64,000 nucleotides of DNA from Charina bottae (lineage: Eukaryota > Chordata > Lepidosauria > Squamata > Charinaidae), in assembly GCA_023362775.1 (NCBI GenBank), contig JALMGJ010000008.1, positions 23,016,501-23,080,500 of the forward strand, written 5' to 3'. Numbering within the stretch: the first letter of the stretch is position 1; each line of letters starts with the position of its first letter. Made by a program: the position numbers and the translations under genes. The notes below the pieces were generated by a model that was not told the origin of the DNA, made no database searches, and was given only the letters and a program-made list of their open reading frames with translations. Positions 44,028 through 53,972 of this stretch are shown here, piece by piece.

Positions 44028-44260
44028 GTGCAGTCCAAAAAGAGTTCAATGCAATTAAACTCTTAACAGCATTCTGGTATTTGGGCGTATAATTTTATAT
44101 ATAATTTTGTACATGTAATGAGAGAAAGTTCTGTAGAACATAATTAGATTATTATCCTATTGACCAGGACAAATATCCTATCCAAAACTCCAAAAAGAGT
44201 TCAATGCAATTAAACTCTTAACAGCATTGTGGCATTTGGGAGTATAATTTTATACAGAAT
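44028..44260. repeat. Spaced direct duplication of about 66 bp
   Basis: 44034-44098 and 44189-44253 share TCCAAAAAGAGTTCAATGCA followed by ATTAAACTCTTAACAGCATT and TATAATTTTATA, with about four differences. They are separated by about 90 bases that include GTAATGAGAGAAAGTTCTGT. Confidence 0.8.
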
Positions 44261-44517
44261 ATCAAGGAGGAACTAGAGAGAATGTGGAAAGTGAAGGCCA
44301 AAGTGGTCCCAGTGGTAGTAGGGGCACTTGGGGCTACTCCCAAGCTGGGAGAGTGACTCCAACAGATCCCAGGAACAACATCAGAGCTCTTTGTCCAGAA
44401 GAGTGCAGTGCTAGGAACAGCTAAGATACTGCGCAGAACCCTCAAACTCCCAGGTCTCTGGTCGAGGACCCGAGGTTGAGGAAGACACATACCACCCATA
44501 GGGGTGAGAAGGGAATT

Positions 44518-44564
44518 TATATATATATATATATATATAGTGTGTGTGTGTGTGTGTGTGTGTA

Positions 44565-44595
<31 letters not shown>

Positions 44596-44597
44596 AT
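44518..44597. repeat. Compound (TA)n(GT)n(AAAT)n microsatellite
   Basis: TA run, then GT run, then AAATA repeats abutting the 3' end of a - strand SINE. The AAATA part may belong to another retroelement tail. Confidence 0.9.
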
Positions 44598-44756
44598 AGG
44601 TAAAGGTTCCCCCCCGCACATTTGTGCAGTCGTGTCTGACTCTAGGGGCTGGTGCTCATCTTCGTTTGTTAGCCGAAGAGCCAGCGTTGTCCAAAGACGC
44701 TTCCACAGTCATGTGGCTGGCATGACGCACGCGGAATGCTGTTACCTACCCACCAA
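44598..44756 (-). mobile_element. 3' half of a tRNA-derived SINE
   Basis: Near-identical to 39612-39755 (GGTAAAGGTTCCCCCCCGCA, CATGTGGCTGGCATGACGCA on the + strand) and extends slightly further before a GT microsatellite. Same family as 15678-15996. Confidence 0.75.
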
Positions 44757-44758
44757 AG

Positions 44759-44759
44759 T

Positions 44760-44796
<37 letters not shown>

Positions 44797-44816
44797 ACAC
44801 AGACACAGAGAGAGAG
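44759..44816. repeat. (GT)n microsatellite
   Basis: GT run of about 17 units followed by ACACAGACACAGAGAGAG. Confidence 0.95.
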
Positions 44817-45068
44817 AGTATATAATGAGAGGAACTTCTGTAGCACACAACTATATTATTATCATATTGGGCTAGGCCAAATAGCCTATTATCTGTGAAG
44901 TGGCTAGCCTTACAAATACAGAAAGGAGAGCAGAATTGTAATCTAGTTAGTTTTTTAATTCAACCTCAGAATCCAGAAGATGTATACATCAAACCAAAAA
45001 AGTTTGAGTTGTGATTAATTCCTTGTTTGTTTGTTTGTTTGTTTGATCATTTTATTAGCCACTTCACT
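44817..45068. other. Spacer with a (TTTG)n run
   Basis: A (TTTG)n run lies at 45022-45044. Nothing else is recognised. Confidence 0.6.
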
Positions 45069-45392
45069 CGCTAATGCAGCCTTTCTCAAACTTTTGACCC
45101 TGGAGGAACCCTTGAAATGTTTTTCAGGCCTCAGGGAACCCTGCGCATTCAGGCTCAAATATATGCCAGAAGTTACAAAATTATTATATTTGTTTCATGT
45201 GTAGGCCTGTATATATGCATTAACAGTGTTCTGAAACTAAAAATAAAGAATGAAACTTACCTCTTTAATGAGAAGTTGCCCGAATTTTAAATATTTTTTA
45301 AAATAAATTGTGATCTCCCAGGGCACCCCTAGTGACCTTTCACGGAACCCTAGGGTTCCATGGAACCCTGGTTGGGAAACCCTGCACTAATG
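45069..45392. mobile_element. hAT-type MITE, copy 1
   Basis: The element 45077-45384 (308 bp) starts CAGCCTTTCTCAAACTTTTG and ends CCTGGTTGGGAAACCCTG, imperfect inverted repeats. It is flanked by 8-bp repeats CGCTAATG and CACTAATG, which differ only at a CpG position. A 310-bp copy with a perfect 8-bp duplication lies at 56168-56477. No transposase is present. Confidence 0.8.
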
Positions 45393-45529
45393 CAACTCTA
45401 GGCAGCATGCAAAGAACAAAGATTAGAAACAGAAATGCAATAATAGAAAGCTTATGTCTATGAAGGTTCTCAGTCATCCAGGTGGAATTGTCTGTAGCTT
45501 GAATCATGTCAACTGGATTTCTATTTTCT

Positions 45530-45577
45530 TAGTGGAAACGTTTCACTCCTTATCCAAGGAGCTTCTTCAGTCTGAGT
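45530..45577 (-). ncRNA. Hammerhead-like motif, PLE copy 3
   Basis: On the - strand: CTGAAGA, extra A, GCTCCTT-GGAT-AAGGAGT, GAAACGTTTCC, the same as copy 1. The GAAAC box and the self-complementary ACGT are intact. Confidence 0.45.
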
Positions 45578-45671
45578 AAAGTTAGTAAGGGAATCCTTAA
45601 ATATGTTTCTAGGCTGGCTGTGTGACCTTGCACCTGGGGCTAGGTCATGGTTATTTTTGAGATGTTTGTTT

Positions 45672-47687
45672 CTAAGTCCCTTTATCATCTAAAGGAGGAT
45701 CGTTAAGATTACCCTGCTGCTGTTGAGCTTGCGAAATGGTCTTAATCTTCCTAGGCACAGAAGACAAAGCAGGAAGGAAGATAGGGGAAAGGTTATGCCT
45801 GAGGCCCCCACCTCTATTCAAGGAAGGATTTTCCAAGTTGGCATGAATGGATTCCTTGACCCCTCTCTCAAACCACCTATCTTCTCTGTCTAAAATGTGA
45901 ACATTAATGTCCTCAAATGAGTGTCCTTTTTCCTTTAGATGAAGATAAACTGCTGACTCTGGTCCTGTGGTGTTACTTCTCCTGTGTTGGGCCATCCTCC
46001 TGTACAACGGTTGTTTGGTTTCTCCAATGTAGAGTTCAGAGCACTCCTCACTGCACTGGATTGCATACACTACATTGCTTTCCTTGTGTTTTGGAGTTTG
46101 ATCTTTGGGGTGTACAAGCCTCTGTCTCAGTGTGTTGGTGGGTTTGAAATATACAGGTATGTGGTGTTTGCCAAATATCCGTTTTATCTTTTCAGACACG
46201 CCAGCCATGTAAGGAATGACCAGGTTCTTCCGTTTACTCTGAGTCTCAGCCCTATCTGTCGCTGTTTTAGGTCTGGTAGACTTAGATTTAGTGAAGGCCC
46301 AATTTGGATATCCACAGGCCTGCAGAGCTGTTCTCAGATGCTGCTGTTCATTCTTTTTGGAATCCATGGAGGTGGGGATGGTTTCTGCTCTGTGTGACAA
46401 TGTCCTGATGACTCCTAGTTTGTGCTGCAGTGGATGGTGGGAGTCAAACATCAGGTATTGATCTGTGTGTGTGGGTTTCCTGTAGATCCCTATTTCTAGC
46501 TTGCCACCGGTCCCAATGAGGACTTCACAGTCTAGGAATGCCAGTCTGTTGTCCTTGGTGTCTTCTCTGGTGAAGCTAATGTTGGCATCTATAGTGTTTA
46601 TATGGTCCGTGAAGGCCTGTACTTCCTGGGCCTTGATTTTGACCCAGGTGTCATCCACATACCTAAACCAGTTGGTGGACACCGTTCCCTGGAATGTGTT
46701 GAGTGCTTTCTTCTCCACTTCTTCCATGTATAAATTGGCCACAATGGGTGACACAGGAGAACCCATGGCACAGCCGTGTTTTTGTCTGTAAAAGTCACCT
46801 CTGTATGTGAAATAAGTGGTGTTAAGACACAGGTCCAGAAGATGGCAGATCTGGTTTGGGTTGAGATGGCTTCTCCTTTCCAGGGTGCTGTCCTCTTCTA
46901 GTCTCTTCCTGACAGCGGATAGAGCATGAGTGGTGGGGATGCTGGTGAAAAGGGAGGACACATCAAAGGAGACCATAGTTTCATCTGTATCCAGTTTCAG
47001 GATCTTTGCTTTGGAAACAAATTCTTCCGAATTATGGATGTGGTGTTCAGAGTGTCCAACTAGAGGTGCTAGTATGGTAGAGAGGTGTTTGGCAATGTTG
47101 TATGTTACCGAATTGATGCTGCTGACTATGGGTCGGAGGGGTGTTCCTTCCTTGTGGATCTTAGGAAGTCCGTAGATGCAGGGGATGGCTTCTCCAGGAT
47201 ACAGACGGTGGTAGGTAATCCTATCGATGGAGCCATCATGTTCCAATTGTTTCAAACTGTCTATTGCCTTTTTCTTGTAATTGTTGGTGGGGTCTCTTTT
47301 CAGTTTTTCATATGTATGGTGATCCTCCAAAAGTGAGGTAATTTTATTGTGGTAGTCTGCAGTGTTTAGAACCACAGTACATCTTCCTTTGTCAGCAGGT
47401 AAAATGGTGATGGTTTCATCTTTGCTGAGGGCTGTCAGGGCTCTCCTCTCTTGGACGGTAAGGTTGGGGGGAGGAGGTTGAGCACTGGACAGAGCTGCAG
47501 ATATTTTAAGCCGGAGTTGTTCTGCTTCTTCAAAAGGTAGGTGGTTGTTGTGGATGGCAGATTCTGTGGCTGTAATGAGCTCCACAACCGGAACTTGCTT
47601 GGGAGTGATGGCAAAATTAAGACCTTTGGCTAGGACATCTCTCTCTGGTTGGGTAAGTTCTCTGTCTGAGAGATTTTTCACCCACAT
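45672..47687 (-). CDS. PLE reverse transcriptase / GIY-YIG endonuclease, uninterrupted (copy 3)
   Basis: 671 codons with the same domain order as copy 1: ADKG block, motif A (SFDVSSLF), motif B (CAMGSPVSP), YVDD, then GIY-YIG with ELYIGET and RRMAQHRR. Visible differences from copy 1 are confined to three residues (VPTHWF becomes VSTNWF, and KNEK becomes KNEQ). The first ATG lies only about 30 bp inside the truncated 5' end, so any promoter would have to come from the host. The near-identity of two independently inserted copies is strong evidence of a recently active lineage. Confidence 0.88.
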   Translation of the reverse strand: MWVKNLSDRELTQPERDVLAKGLNFAITPKQVPVVELITATESAIHNNHLPFEEAEQLRLKISAALSSAQPPPPNLTVQERRALTALSKDETITILPADKGRCTVVLNTADYHNKITSLLEDHHTYEKLKRDPTNNYKKKAIDSLKQLEHDGSIDRITYHRLYPGEAIPCIYGLPKIHKEGTPLRPIVSSINSVTYNIAKHLSTILAPLVGHSEHHIHNSEEFVSKAKILKLDTDETMVSFDVSSLFTSIPTTHALSAVRKRLEEDSTLERRSHLNPNQICHLLDLCLNTTYFTYRGDFYRQKHGCAMGSPVSPIVANLYMEEVEKKALNTFQGTVSTNWFRYVDDTWVKIKAQEVQAFTDHINTIDANISFTREDTKDNRLAFLDCEVLIGTGGKLEIGIYRKPTHTDQYLMFDSHHPLQHKLGVIRTLSHRAETIPTSMDSKKNEQQHLRTALQACGYPNWAFTKSKSTRPKTATDRAETQSKRKNLVIPYMAGVSEKIKRIFGKHHIPVYFKPTNTLRQRLVHPKDQTPKHKESNVVYAIQCSEECSELYIGETKQPLYRRMAQHRRSNTTGPESAVYLHLKEKGHSFEDINVHILDREDRWFERGVKESIHANLENPSLNRGGGLRHNLSPIFLPALSSVPRKIKTISQAQQQQGNLNDPPLDDKGT

Positions 47688-47732
47688 GTTCTTTTTGTCC
47701 TCTGTGGTCCTGTAATAGAAATAATAGAAAGC

Positions 47733-48726
47733 AGCAGATAAAAACAGTAACTAAGAAGCAAGTTTACAAATAATTCTCCCCAGAGGCTGCTGGAAAAGTC
47801 AGGTGTTTAAAGCTGTTCTGAATCTCAGCAGGGTCAGGGTCACATGGACTAATTAGTTGGAGAATCTGCATATATGCATAGCTCTTAAGGTTCTATTGTA
47901 CTTACATATTTGTTTCTTCATGGCCTACTTTTCCATTAAAAACCATGAGTACTATAGCTACGTAAGTATTAATCAAAACAGTATTAATCAAATGTGTGTA
48001 TCTTATGACAGGGCTAGTGATTATTGGTGATGGATTTAGTCCTATATTCCCTTCCACATGATCATAAATTGAATGGATTTTTATTAAAAAAAAGATTCAG
48101 TGCCAGATGTCTGATTTAGAAATTACTATTTAACCAATTGTCAGGGAACCAAAAGTGGTTTGTGTAAAAAAAAAAAGTCTAGTCATATACATTACAAGGT
48201 TTTTCATATCTCCATGAACTAGATTTAAGTTTTTCTTTTTTTTAATAAGTTCAAGACAGCAACACTATTTGTCTCCACAAATAAGCCATTATCAGTATGT
48301 GACAAAAGGCCCACGTGTGACTGTGGATTTTAGTTTTTGATAATAAATTAGAAAGCCTTTAGAGAGAGATCCAGTTTAAGTGCATTATTACAGCTGCTAA
48401 GGAGGAACTTACATAATCAATTCCTGAAAAAAAGTGGGGCTTTCTTCAAGGATGAAATATATTCATGAGACCACAGGTTAGGAAGAGACTTTGAAAGTTG
48501 TTGAGGCTCACATCTTCAATATTCTTGAAAAATGGCTGTGATAGCAGTCTAGTGAAAGCAATCTGGTTCCTTATCCTGTTGCACATCAACAGTGGAGAAG
48601 GCAATATAGACAATAGTGATTCAAAATATTATTTTACTGTAGGACTGTAACACCATTGTGTGCTTTCATTTGGAGGGGATATCTTCTGAACTAATCGAAG
48701 AGAATATTTGTAGCTCATGGTTGAAC
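47733..48726. other. Intronic DNA, nothing recognised
   Basis: About 1 kb with poly-A runs near 48088 and 48169; no supported feature. Confidence 0.5.
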
Positions 48727-48945
48727 TGTGGAGTCCTTGGTGCTCTCTGAGCCTTGTTGTTTTCTTGCAGACGTTTCATTGCCAAGCTAGGCAACATCTT
48801 CAGTGCGAAAAGGGAGTGGGACTTGTTCTCTGTTTATATACCATGGCTTGTCCTGCTTCTGTTGCTGGTTACTGCCAGTTCATGCGAATATACAAAACAA
48901 CAAAGCAGCCCCATGGTAGGACTACACAATAGTCCCCCCCCAACA
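48727..48945 (-). mobile_element. Penelope-like element, family C, 3' end
   Basis: - strand fragment matching 5980-6112: AGGACAAGCCATGGTATATA, AACAGAGAACAAGTCCCACTC, then the hammerhead core and AAGGCTCAGAGAGCACCAAGG. Only the 3' UTR part is present; no coding frame of the element remains. The boundaries are set by where similarity stops. Confidence 0.65.
48762..48812 (-). ncRNA. Hammerhead-ribozyme-like motif, best-preserved copy of family C
   Basis: On the - strand: TTTTC-GCA (stem I), CTGAAGA, one extra T, GTTGCC-TAGCTT-GGCAAT, then GAAAC-GTC-TGC-AA-GAAAA. It has an intact GAAA box, self-complementary ACGT, the cleavage triplet GTC, and stem I closing by GCA/TGC plus TTTTC/GAAAA across an AA bulge. 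This is the most complete of the motifs in the window. The minimal stem III suggests that, as known for other PLE hammerheads, cleavage would favour a dimeric form. Confidence 0.55.
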
Positions 48946-50029
48946 TAATTTTTGGATTTACTCAGGTTGCGAAAATGTTAACACATTGCAACAAGCTATG
49001 GTAGTTTAATTATAGTGAATTGAATAAACTACATTTCCTGGATCTGTACAATGGACAGATTCATAAAGCACAGTCTACAAGCCATAATGGCTTCATTTGC
49101 AGAGTATCCTAAGCACAGTTAAATAAATCATATTATCATGAACAAGTTGTGTGAACTATGTAGATATCAGGGTCCATACTAGATTCAGAACCAATGTGTC
49201 CTACATTTCCTGACCCAGTAGTTTCTCATTCTGTTCCCTTTCTTTATCCTGACAACTGCTTTGACTTGGTACATGATAGCTAAGATGAATGAAGAAAGCT
49301 TATCCAAATTAATTATCTATGTTGTGCAGCCTTAGAGAAGCCACTCTTAACTCTTTAAGCTTTCATTGCTAAAATGGTCTCTCTTCATTTGAGTTGAACT
49401 GCCTCTGATAAAAATAAAACCACATCACTGAAGGCAGCTATTCCACTTTGAGCCTCTTACCTTTTGTTGCAAGAGGAAATAATTTAACCCCTTATATTCT
49501 TCCTTTTCAGGCTTGGCCCTGCATTAAAGAAATGTGTAGTTTGCTCATTGTGTCCTCAGAAGCTACTGTTGTGTATAGAATTATGCTAGTCAAGGATGGG
49601 ACCAATACCCTGAAGGGAATAATGTTGTTTTAGTTCTTGTAGAGTTAGCATCTGAACTACAACTATTTGCAAATATCCATTAAAACGAGAAGTGAACAGT
49701 GGTCACTTTGTATTTGGCCTTTTTAAAAATTATCAAACTTTTAACATGCTCAAGAAGTTTATTAATAGAGTGTGGATCACACAACTTACTGAAAATAGCT
49801 AAAGCAATTTCCCATCTTGCTATGAAAGAATGACTCTTTCCTCAATAGATGTGAAATTGATAAAACAGAAAGGCCTGTTTAAGATTCTCTTCCCAAGTAA
49901 AAAAAAAATTCCTGACCTTGCTGTGATGATAAAGGGATAGTTTCATTGTGTCTCTTAACAGTTTTAACCTGCCAGTTAAAAGTGATCTCCTAGTGACCTC
50001 ACAGATAGATTTTCTCCATGACAATCTGT
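48946..50029. other. Intronic DNA, nothing recognised
   Basis: About 1.1 kb with no supported feature. Confidence 0.5.
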
Positions 50030-50990
50030 CCCTAACCTGGGCCTTCAGGTCTTCTAGTCATGCACCTATCACCACTGTAACTATATCCATCCACCTTGCT
50101 GCTGGTCAACTTTTTCTTCTCTTTTCTTCCACCTTTCACAGCATTATAAATTTCTCCAGAGAGCTAGGTCTTTGCATAATGTGTCCAAAGTAGGATAATT
50201 TGAGTCTTTCATTTGTGCCTCAAGTGAGAACTCTGGGTTGATTTGCTCGGTGATCTATCAGTTTCTTTTCTTGGCTGTCCACAGCATTTTCAGGAGTCTT
50301 CTTCAACACCAAAGTTCAAAAGTGTCAATACTCTTCCTATCCTGCTTCTTCAAAGTTCAACTTTCACTTCCATAGAGTGTCACATACCATGGCTTGCACA
50401 ATTCTGAAGTTTGAAGGTATAGACACATCGTGACCTTTCAAAATCTTTTCCAAGGCTTTCATGGCTGCTCTACCAAGTGGTAGTTGTGTATTTCTTGACT
50501 GCTTGTTCTGATACTCTTGATGGCTGATCAACAGTAGCTAGGCAGAAGCTATCCACCACTTCGATATCTTCGCTGTCTTCACTGTCAACTCTAAATCTGG
50601 TTATTCTACCTGTTGTCATTAGTTTGGTCATTATTTTGGGTCACTATTCTCCTTGACTTTTATTACTAGAGCTTGCAGATCCTTTGCATTTTTGGCTATC
50701 AGGGTAGTGCCATCACCATGGCGCAGGTTATTGATGTTTCTTTCTCCAATTTTAAAACCATGCTCATCTTCCTCCAATCCAACTTCCCTTAATATATATT
50801 CAGCATAAAGTTTGACTAAATAAGGGGAGAGTATGCAGCCTTGTTGCACTTCTTTGCAAACCTTGAACCCCTCTGTTTCACCATGTTTTCCCCTTTTAAC
50901 AAAGTTATTATGCAAGAGTGAAACTGACAAGATTGGATGTGGAAAAGTCCATTGGTTGTAGAGGTGAACCACTAAAGGACTTCTTTAATG
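50030..50990 (-). mobile_element. BovB/RTE-like LINE, RT end and 3' part, decayed
   Basis: The - strand frame 50631-50972 contains VQQGCILSPYLVKLYAEYIL (RT motif B) and RNINNLRHGDGTTLIAKN, where the usual YADD-type catalytic motif (RYADDTTL) reads RHGDGTTL and so has lost a catalytic Asp. The sequence left of it continues with BovB-type blocks such as TGCTCTACCAAGTGGTAGTTG and CCACTTCGATATCTTCGCTG on the + strand. It is 5'-truncated and inactive. BovB is abundant in squamates. Confidence 0.7.
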
Positions 50991-51977
50991 TCTTGTCAAG
51001 TTCACTTTCAGATGAAGGGATTTAGGGAGTTTTGATGTTTTACTGGAAACAACCATGTCACTTTCACTGTCTTTCTTTACAGTTTCTGCTGAAATCTTTG
51101 GAGATACTACAAATGATTAGGAGCTGTGTGGCCTGTGTCATGCAAACAAGAGGGAAAGGAAATATATTTTTAAGAAAGTGGCTGTGCATACATGGGAACA
51201 AATTCTACTTGAATAATTTGAATTTATTCAGAAAAAGTAGGACTACTCATACTGTATGTGTTCATAATTCAAGAGTTATGATGTTTTCAGACCTGTTGTC
51301 ATTACTTTCAACTTTATATATCAGTTCTGGATCATAACTTAAGGCTAACCAAAATTAGACCTTTAAAATTTCATTGACTTTAATGAGAAGCACATTCATT
51401 TTGTAGTTAATCCAGATTCCAGGTTGTTTTGAAATACTTTATAAACCTAGAAATCAGTCGTCTTTGTGTTCATTATTTCTAAATTACATAATGAAACTTC
51501 CATCTGTCAAAATACAGGTAGAGGTTATCTACATTATCCACAATTTAATCCTAAAACAGATTTCTTTTTCTTTCTTCCATAATTTAGTATGAAACTGCAC
51601 GAAAGAGAGGAAATGATAGCCTTTTAATGTCCTGGTCTTAACCTCTTTTATAGGCCAAGAGTAAGAAATACTTCAAGTATGAAAATGCTTGCAACATCAT
51701 TTATGAGCAGTAAAAATATGTTGATTTAGCAGTGTACTCTAGTATGGATATTTTGCCTTTTGCTTTAGACTGTTGTAATCTCTGGGATTATTACATATGT
51801 ATTTGTTTTATAACTAGTCCTTCTAGATAAACAGGTGATATTCTGATACCTATTCTTGTTTGGAAAGAAGCAGGAATATATTGCCCTCTAGTGCTGAAAA
51901 AAAAACTCTGCTGTGAAAACCAAATGGGGTTTAATTTAAAAATTCAGAATGTTTTCCTTAACAAATATGCAAAAGAT

Positions 51978-52012
51978 TTGTTGCTGCTACTGCTGCTGCT
52001 ACTGCTACTGCA
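51978..52012. repeat. Imperfect CTG/CTA trinucleotide repeat
   Basis: TTGCTGCTACTGCTGCTGCT continuing to ACTGCTACTGC. The apparent poly-leucine frame over it is an artefact. Confidence 0.85.
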
Positions 52013-52814
52013 AGGACAATTGATTGGTTTATTCAGGGCAGCACGTATCCCTAATGTGATTGTAAACCCCAAGTCTTGCATGTGATTTGATAAACTTCAG
52101 GAGTTAAGTTGCAGTTATTTATCATTGTCAGCTCTGAAATGCATCCTTGTGTTTTGCTTTTTTGATTTACCTATAACTTGGTATAAAGAAAGCATTTAAA
52201 ACAGTGGTGCTCAGTAAACAATTTATAAGGAGTTTGGAATAATCAGGCTGATGCTATCAACTGTGGACTAATTAAAAAGTTATTACAGCAGTAGAAGTAT
52301 CTATATCTATTTATGATCATATTTTCTTTATTTCCTCACAAAAATGGAAACTTGGAAATATCTTAAATATGAACAGGATTGGATGCACAGGGAAAGCTGC
52401 CTCAAAAATAGTACTCAAAAAGTGCTCATCAAAATGATGTGTCAAGTGGCAGGTAATAAGTAGTCCTAGGCCCTCTACCTTTAAAATACCCTTTTTATTA
52501 AGGACTCCTGTACAGAGTAGAGGATCAAATCAACAATTCTAGAATTGAGTATGTAAAACATTTTGAAAATAGTATTATACAAATAATATAACATTTTGAC
52601 TCTTTTTGGTATTTACTAAACAATCATGTTTGTCCATTTAAATAACAATATATTCAAAGCAATTAAAATATCCTATTTATATTTTTATGTCATACAATAG
52701 TTAGAATTACCTCAATCCATACCCTATAGAACTGGAGACGAGGGTATAGTGCTTTTTCACAAAAACGTTCTAAAATCAGCATTAGTTAATGAAGGCATGA
52801 GAACAGAGGTTAAG

Positions 52815-52895
52815 GCAGTGTTTCTCAACCTCAGCAACTTTAAGATGTGTGGACTTCAACTCCCAGAGTTCCCCAGCCAGCCATTCATATAGCGC
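52815..52895. mobile_element. One end of a hAT-like MITE
   Basis: CAGTGTTTCTCAACCTCAGC followed by AACTTTAAGATGTGTGGACTTCAACTCCCAGAGTTCC matches the left half of a MITE common in squamates. The mirror-image half is missing, so the copy is truncated. Confidence 0.6.
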
Positions 52896-53956
52896 TATCT
52901 GACTACAAATCACACAAATACATACAGTAAATGCTTACCACTTAAGTTCTGCATTTCTTTTTATTCCAGTTCTCGTTAAATATGATGCTATTCTGCTTTA
53001 AAACTATTTCAGAGAAATTCTCATATGTAGAGTGTGGTAGTTTTGCATTGATTTACTTATGAACTGGCCAAGGATATGATTGTGAATGTTCCTATTTCAT
53101 TGTAGAAATTATTTTTTGATGGTCTGCAGCCTCTTTAGCTTCCCACACTTAAATTACATCTAAGAAAAAGTCTCATGGGCAACTCCTCCATTGGGTTTTT
53201 CTAGTCGTTGTGCTATTGACCCTGCCAAGAGGGGATCTCACCCCAGATAAATGGTTGGAGAATTTCTCCTTCCCCTGCATAATTTTTTTTTAAAAAAATC
53301 TGCTACTCAATTTATCTGCCAACAAATTGAATGGGGTATTTCAGCAGGCCATTTGTTGTTTATAGCATTTTCTGATGTACAAGAAAATAGGTCACATGGT
53401 ATAAGTAATTTCACAATTCTCCAGCCTGATGCATTCCAGGTAAATTGGAAATAATCTCCTGTAACTCTGCAGAGCCAATGGCTGATTAAATTTGATTAGT
53501 CTGGCCAGTAGATTCAGGAATGCCAGCATAAGAGAAGTTGAAGGAACAGTTGTAAACCAAAATGAAAATTGTCCCCATTCTCTTGTTGCCTGGGTCTTAA
53601 TAAAATTAATTTGATACCTGGAAATATAAATTTATATAAATATAAAAATCCTGGCTAGCTGATGGTACTTTCTGTTGTGTCTCATAGAATATGAGAATTA
53701 TCATTAATTGTGCTTTTATGTAGCATGAAGAATATAGGCTTGAAGAAAATAATGAGTGTTTTGGATAACAACTGTAAATGACAAGCATGTTCTTCACACA
53801 TAAATTTTACCAAGAAGACATCCCATTGTCATTTTCTCTCTTGGAATCAATAAAAATGTTCATATGTGGGATTTATTTTTCTTTTAATAGAAGTTACTAG
53901 CTTATTTAATTAACACATTTTAATTGCTGTATGGATTTTCTTAACCTACTCTAATT

Positions 53957-53972
53957 TCTCACTTTGTTGCAG
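53957..53972 (+). promoter_or_regulatory. NDST4: Splice acceptor of the NDST4 coding exon
   Basis: Pyrimidine tract TTTCTCACTTTGTTGCAG directly before the exon at 53973. No competing AG lies in the last 15 bases. The position is about 290 bp upstream of the start codon. Confidence 0.65.

Larger units (their letters stand above)
45439..47732 (-). mobile_element. Penelope-like element, family A, copy 3, with 13-bp target-site duplication
   Basis: The insertion (45452-47719) is bounded by a perfect 13-bp direct repeat AATAATAGAAAGC (45439-45451 and 47720-47732). The 3' end is on the left and carries the complete tail ending CTTCATAGACATA. The 5' end is truncated just upstream of the ATG (ACCACAGAGGACAAAAAG), about 240 bp shorter than copy 1. 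It is antisense to NDST4 within the inferred intron 1. Confidence 0.9.
28152..53972 (+). other. NDST4: Inferred intron 1 of NDST4
   Basis: About 25.8 kb between the candidate donor at 28152 and the acceptor ending at 53972 (pyrimidine tract TCTCACTTTGTTGCAG). It holds two of the three family A PLEs, a damaged LINE, SINEs, MITEs and a BovB relic. If exon 1 is elsewhere, the left boundary is wrong but the right boundary still holds. Confidence 0.4.
50991..53972. other. Intronic DNA up to the NDST4 acceptor
   Basis: About 3 kb. It holds a short CTG/CTA repeat (51978-52012) and one end of a hAT-like MITE (52815-52895). No exon-like open block with good splice sites was seen. Confidence 0.5.

Noticed and set aside
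45917..47336. Series of open frames antisense to the PLE ORFs (76-137 codons, repeated at all three copies)
   Set aside because: They mirror the coding strand of an intact ORF with favourable codon composition and have no recognisable family.
50631..50972. Functional reverse transcriptase gene
   Set aside because: The catalytic motif reads HGDG in place of YADD, the N-terminal part is missing, and the flanks are BovB-type 3' sequence; it is a dead LINE fragment.
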